This document shows, piece after piece, positions 13,512 through 24,461 of a stretch of 64,000 nt of DNA (position 1 is its first letter; the number at the start of each line of letters is the position of its first letter). The translations under genes and the position numbers were made by a program. Location: assembly GCA_001692895.1 (NCBI GenBank), contig KV748214.1, forward strand, positions 1,399,166-1,463,165, written 5' to 3'. Source of the stretch: Cenococcum geophilum 1.58. Taxonomy: Eukaryota > Ascomycota > Dothideomycetes > Gloniales > Gloniaceae. The notes below the pieces were generated by a model. The model did no database searches and was not told where the DNA came from. It saw only the letters and a program-made list of their open reading frames with translations.

Positions 13512-13996
13512 TTGTCAGCTAACTCGGAAACTGCTATATACACGATTTGCAAGCCACTAGCCCGTCTGCCTATTTGTAGTAAGTCTATTTACCTTACTAG
13601 CAGCATTAATATAGGTTCTGCTACTAACTGGCAAGCCAAGGTAACGTCATCCCTCTTACATCTTCCTATTACTTTTTTTAATCCGCGCCGTAATGACTAA
13701 TATAAAGATTGGATGTAGGAAATTTCTAATTTATAGTTCCGCGAGCATGTTAAATGGAAGCTTGATTATTTGGACCGCGCTAACGTTATCGCAATATTCT
13801 TTAATAAGAATAGCATATCGCCAATTAGCCTTCTTAAGCTTGGTCTATATACTCTTAGTTACAAAATGGTCGTTTACTACCCTAAAGGTTACTAGAGACG
13901 CGGTAATATGCAGATTATTTATAATAGGTTCGGTATCTAGCTCGTAGAGAATTTAGAAGAGTTTATTAAAGAGACTAGAAAGATATTAGAGATCTA
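13512..13996 (+). pseudogene. RIPed pseudogene, nucleoside 2-deoxyribosyltransferase-like
   Basis: A single plus-strand frame runs from about 13512 to TAA at 13996. It shows the family order: SIYLTSSINIGSATNWQ, then ITFFNPRRND, then LDYLDRANVIAIFFNKNSIS followed by PISLLKLGLYTL, then a basic R-G-N segment. This matches the fungal/bacterial nucleoside 2-deoxyribosyltransferase-like fold (Pfam Nuc_deoxyrib_tr_2 type), which cleaves N-glycosidic bonds of nucleosides or related nucleotides. The five in-frame stops all fit Trp or Gln codons converted by RIP, and catalytic-region Asp/Glu codons appear as Asn/Lys. The start is uncertain. I saw no intron. Confidence 0.75.
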
Positions 13997-14202
13997 ACTA
14001 AATATACTACTAGAGATATCCTTAGTTTTATAATAATTAGGATAGCAATAATAAGATAGATTAGATTTATTTGTTAGCTTAATATATTTAGTATCTTTTC
14101 TAACCTCTAAAGCTTATTTAATCTAATTGCGGTATTTATTCATCACAAATACCCAATACTTAAGGATTTGTAAAGAAGAGGCCTGGTAGAACGTAGTAAC
14201 AT
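13997..14202. other. AT-rich spacer
   Basis: Short AT-rich stretch between the pseudogene and the next repeat. Nothing recognisable. Confidence 0.5.
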
Positions 14203-14880
14203 CCCTCCCTACAGGTTGAGAAACCCACTAGGCCGAGAAAATAGAGGGGTACTTTAACTTTAAACAACTTAAAATCTGTATACATATTAATATTCACTAT
14301 AACTCTATATTAGTTATATACTATAGCTATTTCTAAACATCTAGAACTTATTCAATCTAAAAATTACAATGTGTATTATTGCCTTCGCGCTTAATTTGTA
14401 GAGAGCCTTATATTAGAGCGAAACCCAGTTTCTTCCTAACAGCACTATTATTAAGCTCTTACCACTCTAAAATACTTATAAAACGATATTATCCGAGCCT
14501 TAGAACCTTACTACAATAGTATAAAGTTATCCTCAGCCTTATGTCTACTGTGGCGTATAAATTTATACAAGGTCGCCACCCCGGTCGCTACTTCTAATTA
14601 AAGAAGTTTCCAATCCTAGCTAGTGTAAGACAACCCCGCACGTTATACATAATTATTACCACGTAATTTACAGATATTATCCGGTAAGCTAAGCCTGTAG
14701 CTACTAGGCCTATAGCTATGCGGACGCTTAGAGCAGTTAGCAAAATAGCGCTAGTTTAGTGGACGAGTAATAACCACTAGATATATCTTAAAGTAACATC
14801 TACTTATTACAACTCTATCCTTACTTTGTTTATATATAATATGCGCAACCCCTAGAGTAAGATAACACAGCAATAATACT
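14203..14880 (-). repeat. Dispersed TIR repeat copy, reverse orientation
   Basis: Begins with the same terminal sequence as the 9.6-kb MITE ('aacatccctccctacagg..' to 'ggggtactttaactt') and carries the shared internal block in reverse. It then continues collinearly with 32806-33230: both contain 'ttataagctcttaccactc', 'gcaaggtcgccac' versus 'acaaggtcgccac', and a 'cgtaattta' block. It is one of several copies of a composite repeat (see 32143-33240 and 44041-44730). No coding capacity. Confidence 0.65.
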
Positions 14881-14888
14881 TATCTTAA

Positions 14889-15021
14889 TATATCTTCGCC
14901 ACCGGTGCCCTCTATGGCACTCTTACCGCTTTTACGGGCTTGACTTTACTTATCTGCGCCACCTTATCCTTTAGCACTAATAAACTTGCCTCTACTTCTT
15001 CCTCTGGCGCAGGACTCTTAC
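14889..15021 (-). pseudogene. C-terminus of pogo/Fot1-like transposase, split off by the Copia insertion
   Basis: The minus-strand frame continues the transposase that runs from 22349 to 20849. Removing the Copia element and one CTTAC copy joins ...GKRGRKRK (20849-20900) to SPAPEEEVEASLLVLKDKV here without a frame break. The Lys/Arg-rich then Glu/Lys-rich tail is typical of the C-terminus of this transposase family. See the main entry at 20849-22349. Confidence 0.75.
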
Positions 15022-15151
15022 TATTAAGATTTGTTAAGAATCGACCTTCTGGTATTATAAAGAGGCTAGGTACCTAGCCTCCCTAATATTATATTATATA
15101 GCCACTAGCTCTCTAAGATTGGAGGGAAATAATATAAATCACTTTTTAACA
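15022..15151 (+). repeat. Copia 5' LTR (130 bp)
   Basis: Starts TATTAAG (a TG start with G to A) and ends TTTTAACA. Aligns without gaps to 20719-20848. Preceded by CTTAC, which recurs directly after the 3' LTR. Confidence 0.92.
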
Positions 15152-15889
15152 GGTTATAAGCCCGGATTATATAAATAAGCCAAGTCTTATAGTACCTTAT
15201 AATTAAATATATAATCCACTAAAAATATATTCTAGAGGAACTTTATAGTCTTATAGCTGTCTTCCGCTACGCACCTTTGTAATATATATATATATTACCA
15301 AAAACCTAATATTATAAGAAATACGGTAAAAAGGAGGCCTGGAAGAACTCCTTATAAAAAGGCTAGGCGCTAAGACGCTAAAACCCAACCTCTTAAATTC
15401 TTTAAAAATCGTTAAACCCCTATACCAGCCTTCTAGTTATAGGACAACCGTGCTTCCAAACCCAAGATAACTATATAATCCAGTCAAAAACCACTATAAC
15501 AGTAAAGAAACCAACTCCTTAACGTTTACGCCAAAGACCCAGAAGACCGGTTTTATACCAATTAAGACCTTAACCCTTATAACCAGCACGGTTCCACCGC
15601 TTCCTTAATACCTTCCTTTACCCCTATATAGTTAAGGACATTAGCAAAGACAACACCTATATCTTTACAGAAGACTTTAAGGATTAAGACTTCAACCCTA
15701 GCACTATACCCGTCTACTCTAGTGATTTAGATAACTCTTTAATATCTAATAGTACACTCTCTGTAGCCAGTTTAAACGAACTCTTCGGCCTTAAGGTTTA
15801 AACTCCTCCTTAATTACCTTCTAAGACCTCTACTATATCTATCCCACTAGATACACCAGAGGATTCTAAAACTATATACAAATCTATTA

Positions 15890-17010
15890 AATTTAAAGGG
15901 TTGGAAATACTAAACCCCTCTAGCTCTACTACTAAGGACTCTAACCCTCTACCTAAAGCTTTAGCGGAACTACCTAAACCTCCTAAACCTACTATCGCTT
16001 ACACCTTACCTCTACCTTTACTATTACCTTTACCTATCTCCCCCAAACATCCTAAACCTCCTCCTAGGCCTTAACGACTAAACCTATCCCTAATAAGCCT
16101 AAGAAACCTCTACCAGTCTTACTAAAGACACCTACAGTTAAGGCAAAGATAAATTTCACTGCTAAAAAAGGAACTAGAGGGCTAGATAAGATAAAGAAGC
16201 TGAAATCTACTATAGGATAAATAGAGTTTATTAAACAGATACGCCTCTACTTATTAATAAACGGGTATAAAGACCTACTTAAACGGAACGCAAAAAGACC
16301 AGAATAAGGGGCCCTATTAGAGACAGTATATAAAACCAAGTTAGATACCTAGCTTAATAAACAGGAATAAGCATATAGTATCATCCAAAGCAGACTCGGT
16401 TACAACGCCATGAGGGAAGTTAAAGAAATCGAAAATATAGATAAAATCCTTACTAAGCTATAAAAACGCTTTCGTCTAATAGGAAGTGCAGTCTACTAAT
16501 ATCTTAAAAGACGGTACTAGGAAGTTACCCTAGATACCTATAAGGGGGTAATAAGCTATGCGGAAAAGCTATAAGAAGTACGAACAGAGATTATAGAGCT
16601 CGACCCTAACTACACAATTAGTGAAATCTCCCTAGTTAACAAATTCCTAATAGGACTCGGCCTAGACTACAACATATTCCTAACCTCCTTCCACTAAAAA
16701 CACTCCCTTCTACCAGAACGAAATGAAAAGAATAAGATTATAAAAGCAGCTGTAATATTTAATAAAGCTATATAAGCGGCAGAAAGGGAAGAACAGAACA
16801 TAAGAGGACGGGAAGACAATAAGACTGCCCTACTAGCAATCCCTTAAAATACCCAAAACACAAAAAGTTGCACACACTGCCATAAGCTCTATTATATAAA
16901 GGACGAGTGTTAGAGACTATACCTAAACTTCAAAAGAAAATACCATAAGGAAAAGTATTAGGAAAGGAAAAGGAAATAAAGTAACTCCTATAATAAGGAG
17001 AACAAGAGAC
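15890..17010 (+). pseudogene. Copia gag remnant
   Basis: The plus-strand reading starts with a Pro/Lys-rich segment (about 15890-16075), then a helical capsid-like region with many TAA/TAG codons. It ends with a zinc knuckle at 16869-16911 reading CTHCHKLYYIKDEC, where the usual His has become Tyr (CAT to TAT) and the following Trp a TAG stop. Gag would package the element RNA. It cannot be produced from this copy. Confidence 0.8.
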
Positions 17011-17099
17011 CTAAGGGTAGGAACGATAAACCTATAAAAGAAAACGAAAACGAACTAATAGCAGGTCTAAGCTACGCTATATTAGATAGCATAGAAGCC

Positions 17100-20000
17100 G
17101 TTCACCTTATAGCAGCCGATATAGACATAAACCTCACGGCGACCTTCTTCCTCAACTCCGGCTGCTCCCACCACTCTGGCTACCGGAAAGAAGACTTTAT
17201 AGAACTATAAAGCTACGCCGGCAGACTACTAAGGGGCTTTATAGAAGCGCGGGCAATATTAAAAGCGATTAGGATAATAAAACTATCCTACCTTATTAAT
17301 AACAAAAACGTAGACCTCTACCTATACGATACTCTCTACGTCTTAGAAGGGGGTGTTAATCTAATCTCTATATTAAAGCTATGGGCAAAAGGAGTAAAAA
17401 TAAGTTTTAATGATAACGATATAATTATTATTATAAAGAAAACAAAATTTAAAGCATCCTTACTCTATGGCCTATACGCATTTAATATCTAATAATTAAA
17501 ACCACCCCTAGGACTAACCGCCTATATAATTACTACCGTATAGCATAAAATTTAGCACGAAAGAATGGGCTACCTAGGGGAGTAAAATCTACAAAGACTT
17601 AAAACAATATCAACCGGAATAGACCCCCCTCTAGATAACTACGTATGCATTTTATGCGTCCAAGGACGAATAAAAGAAAAACCATATAAAAGGAAGTTCA
17701 AACCAGGAACTTACCCACTTAAATTTATCCACACTAATATCGCTAGCCCTTTCCCCGTTATAGGCTACGACTAAAGCCAATACTAGGTTACGTTTCTTAA
17801 TAACTATACGCAAATAGCTAAAGCTTACCCCATTACTAAGAAAAGCGAGTTCTTCCGCTATTTTCAACATTTTATAAAAAAGTACTCCCGACTAGAACGC
17901 CGTTATTAACACGTTAGACTTAACTAGGGAGGAGAAAACCGTTTAGATAAATTCCATATCTTCTACGCAGACAGAGGAATTAATATTAAAGTTATAGCCA
18001 TAGAGCAGCACTAACAGAATAAAGCCGCTAAACGCTTAAACAAAATCCTTATAGATAAACTCTACCCTACGCTGCTAAAAGCAAATCTATATAAGAAATG
18101 GTGGCCAGAAATACTTATCTCTGTTATAAAAATCCATAACCGCAGCCCTAGCGCTTATATTAGTAAAACACCTTATAAAGCCTAGTATAGTAAGGAGCCA
18201 GACTTATCCTTTATCTAAGTACTAGGATATAACTGCTTAGTACTAAAACCTAAAAAGAAACGGCGAAAACTTGCTAATATAAAAACAATGCCGTACAAAC
18301 TCCTCGGCTTTAAAGGAGTCAGAACTACCGTATCCTAACCAAAAATAGCACAATCACTTACTCCGTAAATGTTATATTTATAGAAAACAGACCTTATCTA
18401 GGCGCCCCGAGTACTAAAGGGGAGACACAAAAACGGTTAAATAAGCGACTAGCTAAAGACCCTATAGGTCCTAGTAGGGCTCCCAAATAACTAAGAGTGT
18501 CTCACATAAAAGATTTATACCCTACTAGTAGGGAAGATGGAAATCTAGTAGATAATAAGTCACTAGCCTAGCTATAGAACCTCGAATCCTCCAAAACCTT
18601 TAAAGGGGAAAACACTAGTAAGACATCACCTAAAAGGGAAACATTACCCAAAAGGGAGGGCGGCGTAAGCCCCTTAAATGGCAATAAAACGCCGGAAAGA
18701 AACGACGAAATAGACCCACAAAATACGGGTAAATCGTCAAACCAAACTAACACCGACCCTAACAGTAGGGAACCACCGTCCAAAATAGAGAACGTACACT
18801 CAGTACCTGGCGAGACACTTTAAAGCCACCCTAAGCTATAAATATCAATAAGAGCAACCAAAGGCCAATACTTAGAGGACTTAATAAGGAGGTACATATT
18901 CGTTACAGCGCTTTTAGAAGCGGCAAAAGCCGTAACGGAACCTTTTAAACTAAAAACACTGCCACAAGCTAGGGCTGATATATCTTAAAAATAATGGCTT
19001 ATAGCCATAAAGGACGAATATAAGTCCCTACTTGACAATATTACGTGGATCCTAGTCGACCCCCCTCTAAATAGACGGGTCTTATAAGGGAAATGGGTCT
19101 ACAAACTTAAAAGAGGACTAAATGGTGAAATACTACGGTATAAAGCCCGCTGGGTTGTACGCGGATTTAAATAATAAGAAGGCGTCGACTATAACGAGAT
19201 ATTTATATCAGTAGTTAAACCAATAAGCTATAAGATAATCTTCGCCATTACCGCTGCCCTTAACCTTAAAATCGAACAAATAGACGTTAAGACAGCCTTC
19301 CTGTATAGAGCAATTGATAAAAAAATATACATTAAGCAACCAACGGGGCTAGAAGATAGGATAAAAAGAGTCTACTAACTAAATAAGGCACTTTACGGAC
19401 TTAAACAATCACCATAAATCTAGTATTGTACTCTTGCCCTCTTCCTAAAAGGCCTAGGCTTCTTACCCCTCTCATTTAACCTCGGCGTATTTGTAAAAGG
19501 TCACATTTACCTAGTAGTCTACGTAGACGACCTACTAATAGTAGGCCCCAATAAAAGCGAAATATAAAAGATTAAAGACGCCCTTAGTAAACGCTTCCAG
19601 ATGACCGACCTAGGGCCTTATACCTACTACCTAAGAATGTTAGTACGCAGAGACCAACTAACCCGCTCCCTTTGGCTTCACCAAAAGGGGTATATTGAAA
19701 AAGTACTACGAGAATTTAGTATATGGGAGTGTAAACCAGTTATAACCCCTATAGATACTAATAAACTAAAACCCTCTAAGGAAGGCTTTATAGCTATAAA
19801 AACGGACCGGAACTAATACGCTAGGGCAATCGGGTCATTAATGTACACCATACTAGGGACTAGACCAGATATTGTATATGCGGTGTTAGTCTGTAGCCGC
19901 TACATGACCAACCCGGGAGAACCCTATATTAAAGCCGTAAAACGAATTTTCCAATACCTTCGAGGTACTATTAACCTAGAACTAAACTTCTCTGGTCCCT

Positions 20001-20470
20001 TAGAAGAACTAGTTAAATATACCAACTTAAACTAGGCGGAAGACATCGCGACTAAACGCTCTACCGCAGGCTATATCTTTAATATTGGAAGCGGAGCAAT
20101 CAGCTAGTCATTAAAAAGGCAACTAGTCGTGGCATTATCCTCCTATAAGGTAGAATATATAGGAGAAACACAAGCCACTAAGGAAGCCATCTAGCTTAGG
20201 AACCTTCTAGCGGAGCTACTTAAGTCAGAAGAGCTAATAGCGACTATTATTTACGGAGACAACTAAGGCGCTATAGCCCTAGCTAAGAACCCCTAGTTCC
20301 ACTCCAGAATAAAGCATATTGCAATTTAACACTACTACGTGCGGAAAAGATAGGCTAAAGGAGACGTAGACCTATAATATATCCCCACTAAAAAATAGGT
20401 AGTAGATAGGCTCACCAAAGCCCTACTAAAAGACAAATTCGTCGATTTTAGGAACGCGTTAGGGTTAAGG
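17100..20470 (+). pseudogene. Copia pol remnant (protease, integrase, RT, RNase H)
   Basis: Protease: LNSGCSHH near 17151, with the catalytic Asp now Asn. GAG-pre-integrase: HERMGY at about 17556, His to Tyr. The integrase core follows to about 18200. Reverse transcriptase spans about 19000-19570 with the intact active-site box VYVDDLLIVG at 19517-19546. The RT connection (19601-19816) is open. RNase H runs from about 20030, with VVALSSYKVEYIGETQATKE. In-frame stops and shifts occur throughout, so this is an inactive Copia polyprotein. Known family order and motifs make the assignment secure. Confidence 0.9.
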
Positions 20471-20718
20471 ACGCACGAATCTTAAGAAGTCGCATGGATA
20501 AATAATAACGGTCAAGAAAAGGATGCAGAACTAGATCTATTTTGTAACTTTATAAAGGCACTCTTTCCCTTTTTTTCTAAGAGTTTTTTAAGGTTTAATA
20601 AGGCCTAAAGGAAGTCTTATTATTTATCTAAATCCGCATAAGGATTAAGTGGGAGCTATATTTACGCCGCTAGTTTAAGTAGGAGCTATTGACCTACCCT
20701 AATCAGTTTGAGTGGGAG

Positions 20719-20848
20719 TGTTAAGATTTGTTAAGAATTGACCTTCTGGTATTATAGGGAGGCTAGATACCTAGCCTCCCCAATATTATATTATATAGCC
20801 ACTAGCTCTCTAAGATTAGAGGGAGATAATATAAATTACTTTTTAATA
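20719..20848 (+). repeat. Copia 3' LTR (130 bp)
   Basis: Starts TGTTAAG and ends TTTTAATA, followed by CTTAC at 20849-20853. Ten transitions and no indels relative to the 5' LTR. Confidence 0.92.
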
Positions 20849-22349
20849 CTTACGCTTACGACCGCGTTTTCCCTTACTTATGGTAGCTTTGTCTTTTACT
20901 TTATACCTCGCTTATGCCTCCTTAAGGTCCTTATAGCTTATTACTTTCGCCTTTCCTAAGACTATTAACCTAGTTAATTGGCGAACTCTTACTTCGCTGT
21001 TTGTTTTTAATAGGAATCGGTTTTAATCCTAAAGAAGGGCATATTAGATAGAGGATATCTTAGCCATACTTACGAGCTTTTATACGTGCCTTTACAGACA
21101 CTGTTTGCTTATCTTATTAAGCGCATAAGTATCCTATTAGATTAGGTTTTGCAATAATATAAGCGCCTTTATTATCACTAGCGATACAGGCATAGTAGGT
21201 ATTTATAGTACTTCTTCTTGCAGATAAGGGCCTATGTTATTGGCTTTTGGAACAGTAAGTTTAGCTAGGGGTTTCTATACTCCTCTAAGCACTCTCTCTA
21301 AGTTAAACGGAAATAAACTAGTTACGGCCCACCTAGCCATAATATTCCTCTTAGTTAATACCTTGTCCCGTATAGGCTTATATAGAGAAGTGAAATACTC
21401 CTTACCAACTATATCTACACTACTTCAATTTAGTCGTTTAACCTAGTCGCGATAGGCTGTCTTTAGGGGTCCGAAGACACTAACGTTATAGGGCTAGAGC
21501 TTATGGGAGGTGTAAAAGGGGAGACGACATAAAATAATATAGTTTTTAAAGCAAAACTCTAAGATTTTAAGGGTTTTGTAGGTCCCGAAGCCGTTATATA
21601 TAAGGACCCGTGGTTTCCCGTTCGCCAGTTCCTTAGTTTAAAGATTAAAAATATGCTTAAGCCACTCTAAGCTAATCTTTAAGTCATTATATCCATTTTT
21701 AGAATGTCCGTAATACCATCTAGGGGTTAGGTACGTAGTCTAGTTGCTTTAGTAAGTTAAAGCGGGCCAGATTATAAGAGGTAGCAGCGACCTACTATTA
21801 CCGCTAACACACTCAATAACGGTTACCGTTATTCGCTTAATACTTACACCTCTATAGTCTTATATATCATCCTTACCTATAAGGACTTTAACGGAGCCAA
21901 GCATACTTAGCAAGACTCCCGTCTTATCCATATTATATATATTTTCCGGCCAAATAGCTAGATCCTATAGTACTTTACCAATTACTTCAAACCACTCTAT
22001 AACCTTATTATATATATATATATCGTGGCGCTTCCAGTCTATAGCCTTGACTCGCCTCGCTTTAAGTTCCAGATAGCGTTTCTTAAAGGCTTAGGGCTAG
22101 TTCTTACCTAGAGGCTTAATTAGGTTATCTATAGATTAATAATAGGCGACACTAAAGGCTAGCGAATAAATAAACTTAATTCGCACAGGGTGCCCAAGAT
22201 TAGACATTAGTAATAAAAATCTTATAATGGCTTTCTCTTCCTCTAGGGTAAGGTATTGCTAGCTTTAGGCTAATTCCTCTCTTAAGCGTCGTCTTTAATC
22301 ACGATAGTAAAGTATAGAGAGGGGAACATCGCCCCATTCTGCTAATGTA
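20849..22349 (-). pseudogene. pogo/Fot1-like DDE transposase, RIPed and split by Copia
   Basis: The minus-strand frame starts near 22349. It passes an HTH region (YLTLEEEKAIIRFLLLMSNL, LKARRVKAIDWKRHD) and enters the DDE_1 catalytic core: YNMDKTGVLLSMLGSVKVL, then GKPRVLIYNGFGTYKTLKIL (catalytic Asp to Asn, His to Tyr), then LPFYTSHKL. It ends in the basic stretch GKRGRKRK, where the Copia element interrupts it. The remaining C-terminus is at 14889-15021. Multiple TAG/TAA stops make it dead. I could not locate its TIRs with confidence. Confidence 0.85.
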
Positions 22350-22789
22350 GTATATATCCTAGGTATATCTAAAGGGAGACCTTACACTAGCACCTAGCTG
22401 GCTCGGTCTATATCTACAATAGTAGTAATAGGAGAAGGATAAGAGACGGTATAGGACAGCTGGCACAATAGGAACGTATATAGCCCGGCTGCCAAAAATA
22501 GCTAGCATATAACTGTACATGGATACTTCTAGAAGAGCGCCATAGACTAAGCCACTTAGCATTGTATAGAATATAGTATATCCGGCTAAGTATCTAAAGC
22601 CCTATTATATAAGCGCATCGAACTCTCTTACCAAGACGCAATGTAGATTCCTTCGCGCAGATAAATCCAAAATGCGTACTTTATTGGCCAAGTGCCTTTA
22701 TAAGGCGGATAAGATGTCTTAGCACAAGAATCCGGTGTGCTTACATATGTTATAGTTATTATATTTTTCACTATGCCGAATAGGATTAC
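22350..22789. other. AT-rich spacer
   Basis: No gene recognised. Open minus-strand runs at 22359-22562 have no family resemblance. The element ends of the pogo copy may lie here but were not identified. Confidence 0.5.
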
Positions 22790-22975
22790 AAGTTTCTATA
22801 GCTGTGCGAAGTCTTAGCAAGCGCGCCAACCTTAGCCCCGCAGGCTGGCGATCAAACTCAACTTTGGCCATGCTCTAGTTAACCAACTCACCTCTTACAG
22901 AATTCGCCATCTCACAAGGGTGTAGCCGGAGCGGGTCGGCCGCCCTCCCTACTTGTAGTGGCGACATTTTATGCT
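22790..22975 (-). repeat. Dispersed repeat copy bounding the gene island (left)
   Basis: The reverse complement matches 32143-32330. Both contain a 'tagggaggg(c/t)ggccgacccgct' block, 'acacccttgtgag', 'tggcgaattctgta' and a following 'gcatgg' block. Base composition changes from RIP-type AT-rich to gene-like within a few hundred bases after this copy. Related fragments occur at 35735, 44041 and 55795. Confidence 0.75.
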
Positions 22976-23104
22976 AATTTATATATAATTTTCGTTAGAT
23001 ATTACTTATAAGCATGCTTATGCAGTTATGTACTTATTCTATAATATATCTAAGCTAAGGGTAAGAAGTATCCCTTGAAAGATATGAAGATACTATTAAA
23101 TATT

Positions 23105-23110
23105 TTTATT
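23105..23110 (-). terminator. Poly(A) signal AATAAA for the HeLo effector
   Basis: AATAAA on the minus strand, about 60 nt after the effector stop codon at 23170-23172, at the usual distance and in AT-rich sequence. Confidence 0.55.
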
Positions 23111-23169
23111 CAACCTCTGAAGATCCCTAATAATATAGATTTTAGTTTGCGCCTATAGACAGATGACGA

Positions 23170-23964
23170 TTAGCTGCCTTTCCCAAAGGTAAACCCGCTA
23201 ATCGAGCCAGAGTTGTAGCCTAGCTGGAAGCCAGTGTTATTGCTGCCCGAAAACATAACGTTTTGTGACCCTTGTGTATCATTAGCGGCTTTAGCAAGAG
23301 CCCCTTCTAAAGCCTTATCCTGCTCGGCAGCGATCTCTTGTAGTACCGAAATGCCTTCGTTAGCACCGACCGTGGACACCTCTGTCTCGCAGAGTTGTTG
23401 CTGGAGTGCGCGACTGGCTGGAAAGAGCTCTACGAGGTCGTTGACTAGTTCGATGACATCCTCAATTAGCCTTCTGAAGCGTTTCTCCTCATACAATGCC
23501 CATTTTGCCTTTTGCCGCAAACCAGTTCGATTTTGTCGCTCGATTGAGAGTTGCCGCATTGTGTTATGGAGATCTGCAATTGCAGGTTCGAGATCCGTTT
23601 GCGGATTGCATATTGCAAGGCTGTCATCATCGGCCTTTATCCGACTCTTGTACTTGTCTGAAATACCTTCAGCTTCCCCAAACAAGTCGAGAATCTGACC
23701 AAGTAAAGCGTCGGCCTGGTCGATGTTTTGACGCGAACCAAAGCAATCTTGCAGTGACTGCACATCTTGTATGTTGTCGTTTAATCCCAGAGAACAGCCC
23801 CACCGAGACAGACGTAGTCTTGCATTGTCAAGCTTGAGCTGACTCGTCTGGAAGTTCTTTCCAAAGTTACGGCCAAGCTGAATGAATTCGAAGCACTCCA
23901 CAGTGTTGTTAAAGAGTCCGGCAAGAGCGATGACACTAGCGGCAAGGCCAGCAGCTTCTGCCAT
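23170..23964 (-). CDS. HeLo-domain cell-death effector with C-terminal sigma prion motif (HET-S-like)
   Basis: An intact single-exon gene of 264 aa. Residues 1-225 form a HeLo domain: a short hydrophobic N-terminal helix, then GLFNNTVECFEFIQLGRNFG and LDNARLRLSRWG, which is the sequence style of the Podospora HET-S N-terminal domain. In that family the HeLo domain is a four-to-five-helix bundle that on activation exposes its N-terminal helix and permeabilises the plasma membrane. Residues 242-260 (NNTGFQLGYNSGSISGFTF) form a sigma-type amyloid motif with alternating N/G/Q/G/N/G/I positions, as in the N-termini encoded at 24252 and 27549. I chose the ATG at 23964 because homology begins there; 17 upstream codons are open but atypical. 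Base composition is normal and there are no RIP stops. It would kill the cell when templated by a sigma-bearing NLR. Confidence 0.9.
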   Translation of the reverse strand: MAEAAGLAASVIALAGLFNNTVECFEFIQLGRNFGKNFQTSQLKLDNARLRLSRWGCSLGLNDNIQDVQSLQDCFGSRQNIDQADALLGQILDLFGEAEGISDKYKSRIKADDDSLAICNPQTDLEPAIADLHNTMRQLSIERQNRTGLRQKAKWALYEEKRFRRLIEDVIELVNDLVELFPASRALQQQLCETEVSTVGANEGISVLQEIAAEQDKALEGALAKAANDTQGSQNVMFSGSNNTGFQLGYNSGSISGFTFGKGS

Positions 23965-24251
23965 ACCTTCTGATTGGAATAGGTGTGAGGATGGGAAGCG
24001 TAGGCGGCAAGGCAAAGTGTGGAAGAGTAATGAATACAGTCCTCGGTAAGACTAAATGCTCCTGAACCTCAGCTCTTGAGCTTGCTGTCAGGCGTTAGAG
24101 GGTGAACAGATTGCTTGCAATAGATGTCAGGCTGAACTCTAGCCGCGCGGGGTCCAAGCATGCAAAGCTATAAATAGCCTGGCGAGGAACAGTCCTTGTT
24201 ATGAACCTGGATTTCTAGTCCACGGCGAGCGACAAATTGCGCAAACTCGAT
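23965..24251. promoter_or_regulatory. Divergent promoter between the effector and the sigma stub
   Basis: The 287-bp gap separates the start codons of the minus-strand effector and the plus-strand sigma gene. Such head-to-head placement is known for het-S and its NLR partner nwd2 in Podospora. Sequence is GC-normal. Shared regulation is inferred from the layout only. Confidence 0.55.
24169..24177 (+). promoter_or_regulatory. TATA box of the sigma stub gene
   Basis: TATAAATAG lies 75 bp upstream of the ATG at 24252, inside an otherwise GC-normal intergenic stretch, in the correct orientation and at a plausible distance. Confidence 0.6.
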
Positions 24252-24461
24252 ATGGCCTGTCCTACCATCACGTCCACGTTCACGAGCTCGGGTAACCAAG
24301 GACTGCAAGTCGGGCATAACCCCGACAACATCGAGGCCCACTTCCACCCGGCCGGTAAGTCGCTATTGCTGCCAGTCTATCTAGGGTACAGTAACGCTAA
24401 CAATATGTCAATGAATATAGTGCCCATAGTTAGAATAGTGCTGTTTCGTAAAAGTGTTTAA
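24252..24461 (+). CDS. Short sigma-motif protein; truncated NLR N-terminus
   Basis: Starts MACPTITSTFTSS and continues GNQGLQVGHNPDNIEAHF, a sigma amyloid motif (N15-x-G17-x-Q19-x-G21-x-N23-x-D25-x-I27; the usual last Gly is Asp). A perfect donor GTAAGT begins at 24355. CTAAC lies in the intron and an AG sits at 24419-24420. Splicing joins 24252-24354 to 24421-24461 and gives 47 aa. The 66-nt intron is also open, so the unspliced form gives 69 aa with the same C-terminus. No NACHT follows. It is best read as the surviving first exon of a sigma-NLR divergent from the effector, its body lost. It could still produce a free amyloid peptide. Confidence 0.65.
   Translation: MACPTITSTFTSSGNQGLQVGHNPDNIEAHFHPAGKSLLLPVYLGYSNANNMSMNIVPIVRIVLFRKSV

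Larger units (their letters stand above)
15022..20848 (+). mobile_element. Ty1/Copia LTR retrotransposon, RIP-inactivated
   Basis: A 5.8-kb element with 130-bp LTRs flanked by a 5-bp duplication CTTAC (15017-15021 and 20849-20853). A probable primer-binding site follows the left LTR (15152 on) and a purine-rich tract precedes the right LTR (about 20703-20718). Domains lie in the Copia order gag, protease, integrase, reverse transcriptase, RNase H on the plus strand. The LTRs differ at 10 of 130 positions, all transitions, half of them clearly CpA/TpG to TpA. RIP after insertion is therefore the simplest explanation for both LTR divergence and the stops throughout gag-pol. Confidence 0.93.

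Noticed and set aside
23234..23837. Two overlapping plus-strand open frames (154 and 113 codons)
   Set aside because: They lie antisense to the well-supported HeLo effector and lack any domain or coding signature of their own.
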